From Piscicola geometra (lineage: Eukaryota > Annelida > Clitellata > Hirudinida > Piscicolidae): a stretch of DNA of 64,000 nucleotides. Both the position numbers and the translations under genes were made by a program. The notes beneath the pieces were generated by a model. It had not been told where the DNA came from and searched no databases. It worked only from the letters and a program-made list of their open reading frames with translations. Positions 33,842-45,599 of the stretch are shown piece by piece; within the stretch, counting starts at the first letter, position 1; every line of letters starts with the position of its first letter. Where the stretch lies: positions 5,613,241 through 5,677,240 of the forward strand of contig OX030959.1 in the NCBI GenBank assembly GCA_943735955.1, given 5' to 3'.

Positions 33842-36800
33842 GAATCAAGTAAAACAAAATTTTTATTTCAGAGTGATTCATAAACTGAAAACTCATGAGG
33901 GTTCATTTAATTTTATTCTAATAAATTGGAGATAAATTTTTTCCTACAAATATTCAACGTGAAACAGAAAAAATATTTTTAAAAAATCACTAACTTGATT
34001 TCCCAGACATGTACATCTCCAAATGTTCAGGACTTTCAAATAGAAATAAACTTTCCTCCCTATTAAAACTCAAGAACGCTGAATTATATATGAACAGAGA
34101 TATATATGAATACTGAGATAACAGTTATCCTAAATATAATTACATATATAATAATAGTAACTAAAAATAACCCTTTATGAAAAGAATTAAAATTTAATAA
34201 CAAAAAGAGAGAGTGATTTTTTATTTAGTTATTTTCTATTTTCATTTTAATTGATAAATTTTTCCTCTGCTATCTTTTTAAATTAAGATGTTATTGAATT
34301 TTAATATATTATGAATATATTTGAAGATAATTTAAACATTTAAGATGAAATGTATATCAGAGCAGTTACCGAGAGAACGAGCCGCGTGGTTTTGAATGAT
34401 CAACGCTAAGCTCGGTTCTTCAGGGTATATGCATCAATATACGTCGTTTAATCTCTTTTAATTCAATTTTTAAAAAAATAATTTATGTAAAGATAATTTA
34501 TTTCCAAGGGAACTCACTCAATTTACTAGTTATTATTTTATACAGTGCAAATAAATAATTTTTCATTATTTATCAACAATTTTTAAAAAAAGCACAAAAT
34601 TTAATTTCAATTGCTAATTGAATTAAAAATTAGGCTATTCCTGATCTCGAAGTATTCACATTCAAAATGTATCAATTCAATCCATGATCAATGATGCTGT
34701 CTACCAACTTTAATAAAATATATATTTTTATTATTACTTTTTTTATTTCAAAATTTGAAGAAAAAAAACTTTCAATTATTAATATATTTTTTAAACATTA
34801 CTTCAAATTCAAATTGTTATTTTTTATAGCTAAATTGAGGTTTTACAAATGTCTCTTCAATCAACAGTCTAAATACAAGCATTGAAAGATCAATATTTGT
34901 GTTTATATACAACGCAAACTACTTTTTTTATAATGACTTATACATATAAACACCAAGACGTAAAGGTTTGGATGCTTTTATAAGTATTAGAAAGTACACT
35001 TCTAGTGTTTTCATAAGCAACCTACTTATGCTCACAATTATTTTAAACTTTATATGTATAAAATTTTAATTTAAAATGTATAAAATATTTCATTAGATCT
35101 TATTAAATTATGAAAAACTTGGATATTTCAGATGCATAACAAAATAAAGAAAACGTATAATAAATTGGCTTTGTTTCAAAGGCGCCAAAGGATGTAAATC
35201 AGATTTTGTTTATGTTGTTTCGACAAACTTCACAAAATTTTTCATTAATTGTCATTTAGAAGCCTTATTGAATTATTATTAGTACGTGAATAATAGAAAA
35301 AATAATATTTTGAGAGGAAAAAATTTAAAACAAACGTTTTAAATTAGCTTCATAAAAACTCATATTTTAATCAAAAAGAATAATATATTTTTTTTAATAA
35401 AAATAATTATATAAATTTTTTATAATTACTTTATAAAAATAATAATTTTCAGGGTGGATTTGAGATTATACCTCACAGCTTTATTATTTTTTCCATAGAA
35501 ACTTTTTTTAATGAATTTACGTATTTTTTTACTTTGAACACATTTTTATAGGTGTTAAAAAATAGTTCAATGTATTTTAGGTTTCAAAAAATTTTTTTAT
35601 TTTATCTCATCAAATACTCTTTCATTTCTTATTTTTAAACCATTTTTCATATTTAGAAGTTCCCTTGTTGAAATTAGAAATGAATATATATAAAATTCGA
35701 AAAAAATAGTGTTTTTAAAGTATGGTAATTTTAAATTTTATTTAATTATTCTTTTTTCACAATTAAATTAAAGATTAAAAAATTTTGCTTGAATATTAGC
35801 CTGCTATCATGATCGCCTGAAGCTTAATAGTTCATAGGACTCTTTCGTAGTAGACTGGCTTATGTTATTTCTTAATTGGAAATTCGATATGCTGATAAGA
35901 TAAACTTTAAGTAATTTAAAATATAATTTTAAATAGAATATTTAAAATAAGAAATCAGATAATTTTTCTCCACATTATAGATTCTCAAATATATTTTTAT
36001 GAATTATTATATTAAAAGATGTATTTATATTTTTATTCAATTCAGAAATCCGATAACTAAAAAAAACGATGAAAATTATATAAAAAGTCAATATGAACAT
36101 GCTTGTGTAGGAAATGATATTCTTCATTTAAAGTTCACAATTTCTATTAATGTTTTTTTTGTATATTTAATTACTTTTTTTACATCGGTTGTTCTTACGC
36201 TAGTGTATCTGCAATTCTTACATTTTTTAATGCCTATTTCTTCTTTACATTTAGTTTGTTCGTAGCCTATTTCTAAAATTATTATCTTTAAACATGCCTA
36301 TGCAACCATTTCAACTCACAACTGTTTGTTGGCTGAAATTATTCATTTACTGTTTTACTTACTAGTTTGTTAGTATTCAGGTAGTCTGTCAGCTTTTTTT
36401 AAGTTTTAAATATATCTATTTTATTAATTCATAAAAAAATGTTTCATCGTTTTAATCTTGCTAACGCTTTCTTGCATTCACCAGATTATTTTCATAAATA
36501 TTAGTCATCATTGTTTCATCGTAATATAAGTTTTCTTAATGATTTGAAAAAAATTGTAGAAAAACTCAGATCTTCTTCATTATAAATAACTAAAGTGTTT
36601 CTATGTTCACTTTTTCAAAGTGAAGCATATTTAAAGTCCTAAATGATCATCTATTCACACCATAAAATTTCATAGTGCATCACAATCATTCGTGGCTTTC
36701 AATACCGTTATCTAGGCTAGATAAAAATATCTCATTAACAACTGAAAGAGAAAAGAGTGATGAAATATCAGACAAACATTAAAAAATCAAGATTTGAAGC

Positions 36801-39584
36801 AGTCTTGAAATTCTAAAATAAATTCCAAACGTATAAACTCCATTCTATGAAAAAAATATTATGCCTCTATGTTCCAAATGGATGTAGTTCTATTTAAAGT
36901 TCTCTCCCTACTAAGTTCATCCTTCTTGTATTTGATCTATTTCGGGTAACAAAGCCTAATGTTCGAATTTATGAACAAAAAATCAGGAAAAAGTTTGAAA
37001 AGCTAGTTTCAATGAGTTTAGTATGCTATCTGTCTTTAGACAAAGTCTTTAAATTATTATAATCCCTGCGACACAATCACACTAGTAAGAAATGGGAATA
37101 TATACACGTTCAAACTACGCCTGGTGCTTTACCTCTTAAAAGACTGCTCACGATATTTGATCATTTCTCTTGTTTATGTCTGATTAATTTGACGTTAAAA
37201 TCCAACTAAGTTCTATGCTCGTAAATTATTTTGTTAAATTTTCACACCAACTTTCTAAATAGTATAATTCATTCTAATATGTTAGTACATAGAAGATTTG
37301 AGTTACAACTAAATTTTTTAACTATGCATCTTGTTGTGTTTATGACAACATAATGTTTTTATTCTTGAAATTTAGCCTTTAATCATTTAAGATGATCATA
37401 AGTTTCAGTTTCAAAATATTAAATCAATTTCATATTAGTTTTCAATTGGAAGATTAAAAATCTATTTATTGTTTCAAAAAATGTTGGAGCACACATTTTT
37501 ATGATTCATATGAAAAATAAATTAAGGCTTTTGAAAATAACATGATTTATATCACCTCGTTTCGTATAATTGAGTCTTAACACTCTATGTTGCGAACTAA
37601 TTATATTTTTAATCAATGATTGGCAGTAATATTAAAAACTAATAATAACTCAGATAACTCTTGTTATAAAATTTAAAAAAACTATTTTTGATTTTTTAAT
37701 AATATAATTTATAATGATCTTTTTTTTAGTTACCAATTTTAAATTATCTTTCTAATGCAACCTTGCGAAAGATATGAAAAATATGAATTATAAAATTTTT
37801 TATTAATAAAGTTAAATTGCAAATCGTAAGTTTCAATAAACTGTTCAGTTTTGAAAAGACAACGAAAAATTTTATTCTCTAAAATGAAAAAATTGTTTTA
37901 AAGATAATTTGAATTTTTCTATTTTTATAGTTTTATTTGAAAAAATTATAATTAGAGTATACTATTTGTTTTTCGATGTTTAACAGAGTATGCAGGTAAT
38001 ATAAAAAAGTATTAAAGTGAAAGATTATACTGAATAAATTGTATATAAAATCAAAACTAGCAAAGATATTCACGACTTACGCCTTTAGCGGTTTCAACAC
38101 ACCAACATGTTAACCTTTAAAAAAAGAAACGGGAAATGATGAAAACATATCCCTTTACGGCCTGACCATTTAAAAAAAAAAGTTTAAACAAACAGGTACG
38201 TTTTGAAAAATATTCAAGAATTGAGGATTATTTGAAAATTATAATTGGAAGATTTTACACCAAATTATTGTTTTTAGACTTTTCTAAGTCTAACTGTACC
38301 TATATTTAATTGTTTTTAAAGATTTTCATAGTATATAGCAATGACAACGTGTATGAAAAATTCAACATAAAACAATTATTAAAAACCAATTATGAGTAAA
38401 TTATTTTTTATGAAAAGTTTTATGTAAAATATTTTATGTATATACATATGATTTAAAATCATCAAAATTATTACCGTAAATATAGTTGTTCAGAAAAAAA
38501 TAATTTTCAGCCAAAAAATAGTTTTCAAGACTCTTAGTCATGAATATTAATACTTTCAACTAAGTTTTATTATTATTATTAATAATTTGAATTAACTGAA
38601 ATAATAATCAAAAATTAGGTTTTCTATAATTTATTTCAATTAGTAAAAACCCCTCTTTAAAGTAAAATTGGAAAAACTTCTTTTATAAAGTTGTTTGGTT
38701 CAAAATTTTTTTGATAAATATGGAAACCCAAGTCTAAAAGTCCATGATCTATAAAAAAATTATGGATAAATAAATTATTCAAAACATTCATTTCAATTTT
38801 AGAAAACTTTTGAGATTCGCGTTCCTCCATCAGACCTTGAAAAACGATTCTGGTTATTTGAAAGATCACCAGAAAATCGGTTCTTCAGGGTAAAGTGGCG
38901 TAACACAATATATGTTTTTGGGGTTATTTCTAATTGAAAAACAAGTTTTATAATAGAAATCATTATATTTTGAATACTTTTAATTTTAAACGGTTAATTT
39001 CATCACATAGCACACAAAATATTTTGAATTTTATATGTATTTCAAATGAATAAAAATTGAGATATTATGTTTTATTGATGAAATCATGATATTTTCTTAC
39101 AGTGATACTTTTTATTCACATAATTCAATTATTCATTTATAACAGTGTTTATTAAATTATTTTCAACTCACTAGAGAGCGATCTTTTATTTTGAAATGTC
39201 AAATTTGTATATTTTAAATCGAATATACATTTTTTTTATTATTATTTTAAAAAACCTATATTTCTGCTAATATTCAAATTATTTGTGACCACATACAGGA
39301 AAACTTTTTAACTTTGAAAAAACTTGGTTCATATACATACCCGGTAATAAACATAATTATTTTGAAATATTTTTGTAAATTGCTCTAATTCAGATACTCA
39401 TTTTTTCAAAGATATAAATATAAAACCATTCGATCTTGTTCAAAAATTATAATTTTTTTTGAACCTTTCACTTTAGTTTTATCAATTAAATATTTTAAAA
39501 CTTCAGGATTGAAAAAGAAAATTAATAATCATTCAATTACAATTTTATTGTAAAATTTGATCCGGTTTTATGCTTGTTTTGGGT

Positions 39585-39684
39585 TTACAGAGATTCATCC
39601 AAACCACATTTTGTTTAATAATTTGAGTATGCTATGAATTTGAAGAAAGAGCGCTATAGAAATTTATTTGATTGATTGATTGAT
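39585..39684 (+). mobile_element. LINE 3' end fragment with (GATT)n tail
   Basis: The segment ends GAATTTGAAGAAAGAGCGC, then TATAGAAATTTATTTGATT and further GATT units, the same 3' end as at 41303-41360 and 63258-63358. A decayed equivalent of the KTYLF coding end precedes it. It is extremely 5'-truncated, at about 100 bp. Confidence 0.75.
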
Positions 39685-40399
39685 GCTTACATATTATGAA
39701 TCATTACTTTCAATTAATTTATGGCGAAGCTAACTTTGTATGAGGTTTTCAAAAATGAAATGAAAAAAGGTTATGAAACAAATAATTGTCTTCAAAATGG
39801 GCTCATAACTTGCAATCTAAAAAACAACTAATCAAATTAAAATTAGTTTCAAAGATTACTTTGATTATTTGGAAAGAGAAGTGGATGAACGTACAGCGCA
39901 TGGTGAAAAAAAATCAAAAATGTGAACAAAAATAATGGTCTTTATTTATCTTTTTTTTCACAGGATCTCAGACTTGCCTAGTGTGTTATCTATTTTTTTT
40001 CAAAGAGCTTTGTCATCAATTTTAAACATACCTTTGCAATTATAAAAAGACTAGTTTACACACAGATGGATTCTACTCATCGTTCTAAGTCATTTAGATC
40101 AACATTGGATCATGTTAAAATCCTAAATGAACTTCTAGAGAAAGTTTAATGCAGGGTAAATAAAAAAATGAATATTAATTCAACCAAAAATCTCACTTTT
40201 TTTCAAATTGTTTCAAATATTTTGAAAATCTAAATTGTTTCTTACTTGTTATGTATTAGCAAAAAAAAATTTTCACGTTTAAATTGTCGGAAAGTTCTAA
40301 ATATATATAGATATATTGGAAATTTAGACTTCTTCATGAAAAAATAACTGTTCTAATATTTTAATTAGATGAGTTGACAAAAAAAAGAAAAATTGAAAA

Positions 40400-41725
40400 T
40401 TAATTACATCCACTTGGAATATGGTTTGCTAGATTAATTCAAGAAAATTTAAAATCGGAAGTTGGTACTTTTTGATGTTACCCCCCCCACACAGCCAAAA
40501 AACTAAATCGCAGATTTAGGCTTAATTCTCTGGTTTTTCAAATAAAAAGAAATCATTAAATAACTTAATATACTACTTAACACCATAAAAAATTATATAT
40601 TATAAATATTAGGAAAAAATATTTGTGCCGGCTAGACTAGATTGAGCTTCACAGTGGCATGAAAAAGTTCTGCAATTGGTTGAAACGGATATAAAGATAT
40701 ATCAGGTTTGAAACAGTTTTATGGTGGAAATAAACATTTATAGAAAAAATTCTAGTGTAGTTGTACATGCACTTGACATGTGTCATTAGCTGGTAGCTCC
40801 TGAGCTCAGCCAAACCCTGGAACCGATTCAATGAGTGAATAATGGTATCCAGTGGGCTGTTATTTTACAAAGACAACAAGTTTAGGTTTTTCCAAAGAGA
40901 AAAAAAATTCTTATTCACCTCTTTAATGATTTGACAGAGTTCTCAAGCCCGAACCCATAGATAAACACTCGCCTAGCCTGTCTAGTCTGAGAAGTAATGG
41001 AACCGCCATATATCAAGTTTCTCGGGTGGGGTTTTCCTGTTTGGATGTGCACTTGGTGTCAGAATCAACAATTGAGCACCTGGAGTGAATGTTAAAGTTA
41101 ATTTTTTTGATACAACTTCTATTCAAGACGGTTTAAGATAGAGAAAAAAAAGACTAGAACATTGATGAAGAAGCCTTACCTATGAAGTCCCTAATCAGTG
41201 AGCAGGCTTTTGAAATCGATGACAGTGTTCACAACCTTGAAATGGAGAAGTAAATTGGTGAGGGGATACTAAGACTAAACAAACTAGTAAATTGAATGCA
41301 GTTAGCACTCTTGAATTTGAAGAAAAAGCGCAATAGAAAGTTATTTGATTGATTGATTGTCAGTAGAATCATCCTCCTATGAAAAAGCCAGCAGGCTTTA
41401 TTTGGACAGATCCCGTTTTTCGGAGGCATCAAAGCAACAGTTAAAACTTAACTAGAGATAAAAAAGAAAGCTTAGTTCATAGAAAGAAGCGAAAAAGACT
41501 TGAACTTTTATGCCTGTTGAGATCGATAGATGATCTTTCCACTGAAAATGAAAGTATAAAAAAAATTATGAATGGAAGTATCAACCAAAAAAGATTCATT
41601 ATTTTCTTTAAAAAATTTTCAAAATGTGTTTTTCTAGTGAATAAAAAGTTTAACATTTCACATTTTGTGTGTTTTTTTAGCCGGGGTGGGGAAAGGGTTG
41701 TTTTTGGCATAAAAAATTAATTTAT
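40400..41725 (+). repeat. Repeat R1, long copy A
   Basis: Homologous by eye to 51408-52690 and 56011-57210, and its 3' part to 4440-4920. Short conserved coding blocks are visible in the plus direction: WHEKVLQLVETDI near 40660, a LDMC-type block near 40760-40790, and AFEIDDSVHNLEMEK near 41206-41250. Stops and frameshifts lie between them, so the parent carried a protein-coding sequence now decayed. The 3' quarter is A-rich and non-coding. No terminal repeats are seen. I do not recognise the protein. A 58-bp LINE tail is nested in this copy. Confidence 0.75.
41303..41360 (+). mobile_element. 58-bp LINE 3' tail nested in repeat R1, with target-site duplication
   Basis: The insert runs from TAGCACTCTTGAATTTGAAG to the (GATT)n tail and is flanked by CAGT on both sides (41299-41302 and 41361-41364). 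The R1 copy at 4440-4920 shows the uninterrupted site GCAGTAGATC, confirming the insertion. It is one of the shortest recognisable target-primed insertions one could expect. Confidence 0.85.
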
Positions 41726-42324
41726 GTCTTAAGTTTATTGTAGTGTAAGTGTTAATCATGTTCTAAGTGGACATTTTGAAAATTTTAACTCCTCTAATTC
41801 AAGCGTCTAATTTATTAATATTTTTCAATGATTTTACTTACTGTTTCGAGATATTGATTTCTATAGTAATTTTCACTTCTTTCCATATTTTTTATCATTA
41901 TTATTTAATAACAAAGATAAATATTAATTTTCACCAATAAGTCTATATAAAAAATGTAGGTATAATAAAAATTGTTATTCCAGATATGTTAAAATTTTTT
42001 CAACACTAATTTATATTTTTATCAAATAGGAAAGATTTGGAGTAATTTTTATTAAACAGTTCGTTTCTAATAAATAAGTTTCTATCAATCAAAATAAATG
42101 CATAATGTATACTTTTTCCTTGTGCTTAAAAAGATCGAATTTCAAACCTAAGCAATAATTCACAAATTTAAATGGAGTTTAGATTGAATTTATTATGTGA
42201 ATAGAAAAACTTCAAAAAATGGTTTAATTGGGAATCAAACGTATATTCAAAAACTATCATTTTAAATCAGTGACTTTATTAATATTCTATATAAAAATAG
42301 TACTCAAGCTGTTTTTATACACAA
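41726..42324. other. AT-rich spacer, nothing recognised
   Basis: No features were seen between repeat R1 and the SINE. Confidence 0.5.
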
Positions 42325-42486
42325 CAATAATAATAATATTAATAATGAAGAGTATTATTATAGTGGCGTATAATCCGAACGGGTTTCGAGGCCACTTACG
42401 CTGCATATTTTCATTTGTGCCTTTGGGTTACTATGGCATTGGTTGAACTTGAACCTAGGATCTTTCATTATTGGTCCAGCCGACAT
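42325..42486 (-). mobile_element. tRNA-derived SINE, family S-A, copy 1 (head truncated)
   Basis: It shares the body CGAACGGGTTT, GGCCACTTA and CCTTTGGGTTACTA with copies at 47766-47943 and 60031-60213, oriented minus. The tRNA-like head (A box) is lost. The AAT/ATT-rich tail lies at the low-coordinate end. Confidence 0.8.
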
Positions 42487-44149
42487 TTTTATAAAATATA
42501 TTTATCTCTTAGAAATTGAATTTACATCAATGAATTTGAAACGAAGACTTTATTTTGTTATAAGCAGATCGAGTTTTGTATTTATAATTTCAAAACAAAA
42601 ATCCAAAGTTTTTATAAACACTTCATTTTTATACTATCTATATTTGAAATATTGAAATTACTGAGTAAGATATTGTGAATATAAAATTTTGAAAAGAGAT
42701 TATTACAAATTTGTTTCAAATTTATTTCATTTGAAAGTAAATAATCATTCATTTTGTTTGGGGTATCGGAAAAACAAGTATTTATGAAAATAGTTGAATC
42801 ATAAGATCTTTTATTTTCTTTCAAAATACAAAGTTAATTTAACTAAACAAATTTAATGTGTATCAAAGGTAATACTGTATTGAAAAATAGTCAATAAAAT
42901 ATTATAATAAATTAAGAAGATAATACCAAAAACATAAACTTGAAGTGAATTATTAATATTAGTTTTTTTGAATATACAATTAAAGAAAATTTTCGATAAT
43001 GATTGTTGAGTCATATTTAGACTGATTTATTATCTGTGAATATTGAATAATGAGCTGCATTTGAACATTTTATTGATAATTATTTTGAAATATTTTTTCT
43101 TCAATACTTTTTCAGATTTCAGCATTAATTTATGAAAATAACAGATTGTCTGAAAATACAAATAATTTAAATAAAGTAGAATAACTAGATTTAAAAAAAA
43201 TTTAAAGTTTAAAACAGAATTAGAAAAATATAACCTTCATTTTAAGAAAAAATCCACAACAAAATATATTATTTGGAATTTATCCATTATTAATCAGAAT
43301 TTTAAGATTTATATACAACTCTGAAAGCCTATATTTATTTTTAAGGTATTATCCAGATCGAGGACATAGACACGTTTACGCGTGCATGCGTCTTTTGTAT
43401 TGAATTAGTGTGTTTCATATAGCTCAATGTTGAAATATATATATATTCAAATTTTAATAAAACAATACATTTTTTAATAGTTATAATAATCATAACTTTC
43501 AAATATATTATCATGTAAATATTATTTTATTAAATGAATAGATGTTTTTTGAATTCAAAAGTTGGTGAACATGTTTAAAGATTTTAATTTAACTTTGTTA
43601 TTCAAATGAAATATTCAACAGTTTTTTCACTTTTTTGTTTAAAGTTGCAACCAGGGAGCACAAGACTTTAATAAATACAAATATAAATATTTTCAGCAAC
43701 AAAAATGAATACAAAAATATTTTTTTTAGATAAAAGTATGACAATTTCTAAGTTGTCTAAGAACCATTCACGAATTAAATGTGAAAATTAAATATCTTTC
43801 AAATGTTTTGATGATATTTATATTTCTTTTTCAGAAAAACAATTTTAAAAACATTAAAAAATATTCAAGAATTGAAGTCCATTGGTTTCAAAATGTATCG
43901 AGTTGAAAATAATAATAAATAATTTTTTTTAAAATATTTCGAATATTATTATTAATAATCTTGGGGCTATTGCCGGCGAATATTTTCTAATTTATAGTTT
44001 TAAATTTCTACTTTTTAGGATATTCAACATCTATATTCAAATACTTATAAAAAATTTTAAAAGTAGAATATAAACTTTTAGTTTTAGCATAGTATTTGAA
44101 ATATTTAGTAATAGAAATCATAATGAACTTATGTTTACCTATTGAAATT
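42487..44149. other. AT-rich intergenic DNA, nothing recognised
   Basis: No gene or repeat was recognised. Confidence 0.5.
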
Positions 44150-44470
44150 TGATAAATCACTTGATCACCCAGTCTTTTCGAAACCGTTAAGACACCCCAG
44201 CTTCGACCTTATGCATCTCACCATATTGTTCGCTCATCTATTTCTCTGTTTGCCTCTTTTAGGTCATTTCTAAACAATGTTTTAGAGAATTGCTTTAGCC
44301 AGCCCTGTATAGCGAGAAACCTCGTTATAGCATCTCAGGCTTCTTGTTTTTACTGTGGTCAGTAGATCTCCAATGGGCCTAAAAGCATGCGTAATTCTAA
44401 TAAGTACTTCATCGTGGATAATTCGATCTTTGTATGAGATTTCAAAAGTAATATGAATGTATTCTTTTTC
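44150..44470 (-). pseudogene. Decayed LINE C-terminal coding remnant
   Basis: The minus strand reads FEISYKDRIIHDEVLIRI, then DLLTTVKTRSLRCYNEVSR and YTGLAKAIL before a stop. This is the conserved C-terminal block of a non-LTR retrotransposon protein (typical form ISYKDHVTNEEV...KRKLRWYGHVSRSSGLAKTILQG). A further PKRGKQRNR matches the following basic stretch. Several stops follow. The fragment belongs to a LINE lineage different from the one at 1-3203, and no tail or target duplication was identified. Confidence 0.75.
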
Positions 44471-45396
44471 TATTGATAATATCCATGGTTTACATACCCA
44501 GACGACGAATAAAATAATCCAAAATAATTATTGGGCATTTTTAATCGAGTTATTTAAGTGTATAACATTGTCTACGATTCTGTAGATATGGAAAACTATG
44601 AATCAAGAGCTTTCAAAAGACTGGCTTCTTAATCTCATCTAGAAGATGCTATAAGATGAAAAATACTTTATTTGAAAGCATTAAAGAATCATGAAAATTT
44701 AGTGTTTATAACTGTGAATTGTTTTCTTGTATTAATAGTCAAGGTATCGAATTCCAAAATTTATAAATTATGTTATCAAAGCTTTATATTTGGTTTTCAA
44801 ACTTTTTTAAAATGAAAATATGTATTTTTTATCGAAACATGTTTTATTAATTTTTTTGGTGTAGGAATATGAATCTTGTTTAATGAAAATATGAATTTGA
44901 GGTTGCACGCATTTAAAAATTATATTTTACCTAATTTATTACTTTTTTTAGTTTTAAATCAATTGTAATTTTTAACTATTTGCATGCATTGGACACATTG
45001 GTAGTAATATTACTTACACTCTAATTTTAAACTGTTTTTTCACAATAATCTGTTTAGTGACGTAACTGTGATGAAAAATTAATGAAAAGTTTTAAAACTG
45101 TATTTATCAAAAATAATTTACGGTTTTCATTTTTCTTTGTTATCTTAACACTACATTATTTTTTAATTATGAAAAAAAATTTCATTAAAAATTTTATTAT
45201 AACTGAGATAAATTGAAATAATTCCTTTCGAATTCTTTCAGTGAAATTTTATATATTCATAATTTATAGAAAAATGTTTCATTTATTATTCGAATCTTAA
45301 TAGTTACAAATCAAATAGTCTGCTATTGATTGTTCAATAATTTTAAAAAAATTACTTTGAGTTTGAGATTATAACAAAATTAGCTCTTTTGTTTAG
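44471..45396. other. AT-rich intergenic DNA, nothing recognised
   Basis: No gene, repeat or exon was recognised between the LINE remnant and the candidate terminal exon. If that exon is real, this would be intron sequence. Confidence 0.4.
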
Positions 45397-45592
45397 ACAG
45401 TTCAAATTAAATATCAAACTGAAAGTTTTAATATTTATACATTATGTTTGGAAGATTTTCTTCATGATATTGCGCAAGCTGCAACACAGTTAATTGATTT
45501 TTCCCGAAGAAGAAATATGATGCTATTAAAAAAAGATGAACGTAGAATGTTACTAGACACTTTAAAACTTGAATGACTTAATTTTGAATAAA
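45397..45592 (+). CDS. Candidate terminal exon of an unknown gene (weak)
   Basis: A pyrimidine-rich acceptor (CTCTTTTGTTTAG) precedes a 59-codon frame, 45397-45576, reading TVQIKYQTESFN, then CLEDFLHDIAQAATQLID and ending LLDTLKLE with TGA. AATAAA follows at 45587-45592, right after the stop. The amino-acid composition (Asp, Glu, Ala, Gln, Arg) differs from chance translation of this AT-rich DNA and suggests amphipathic helix. I recognise no domain and see no partner exon upstream. Open frames of this length and AATAAA both occur by chance here, so this is a hypothesis. Confidence 0.3.
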
Positions 45593-45599
45593 AATGTAG

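Larger units (their letters stand above)
30000..39580. other. AT-rich intergenic DNA upstream of the Hox gene
   Basis: About 9.6 kb contain no recognisable transposon or gene. Minor items are an (AT)n run at 32548-32581, a small stem-loop with a T run at 33817-33841, a GC-richer patch at 34360-34450, and a 75-codon minus frame ending at 38657 that I do not trust. Confidence 0.55.

Noticed and set aside
35999..36265. An 88-codon hydrophobic plus frame
   Set aside because: F/I/L/Y-rich composition is typical of translated AT-rich DNA, with no other evidence of a gene.
38657..38869. A 70-codon minus frame (about 75 codons stop to stop) with some protein-like composition
   Set aside because: No acceptor, donor, domain or repeat partner. 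Its length is within what chance gives in 64 kb of AT-rich DNA.
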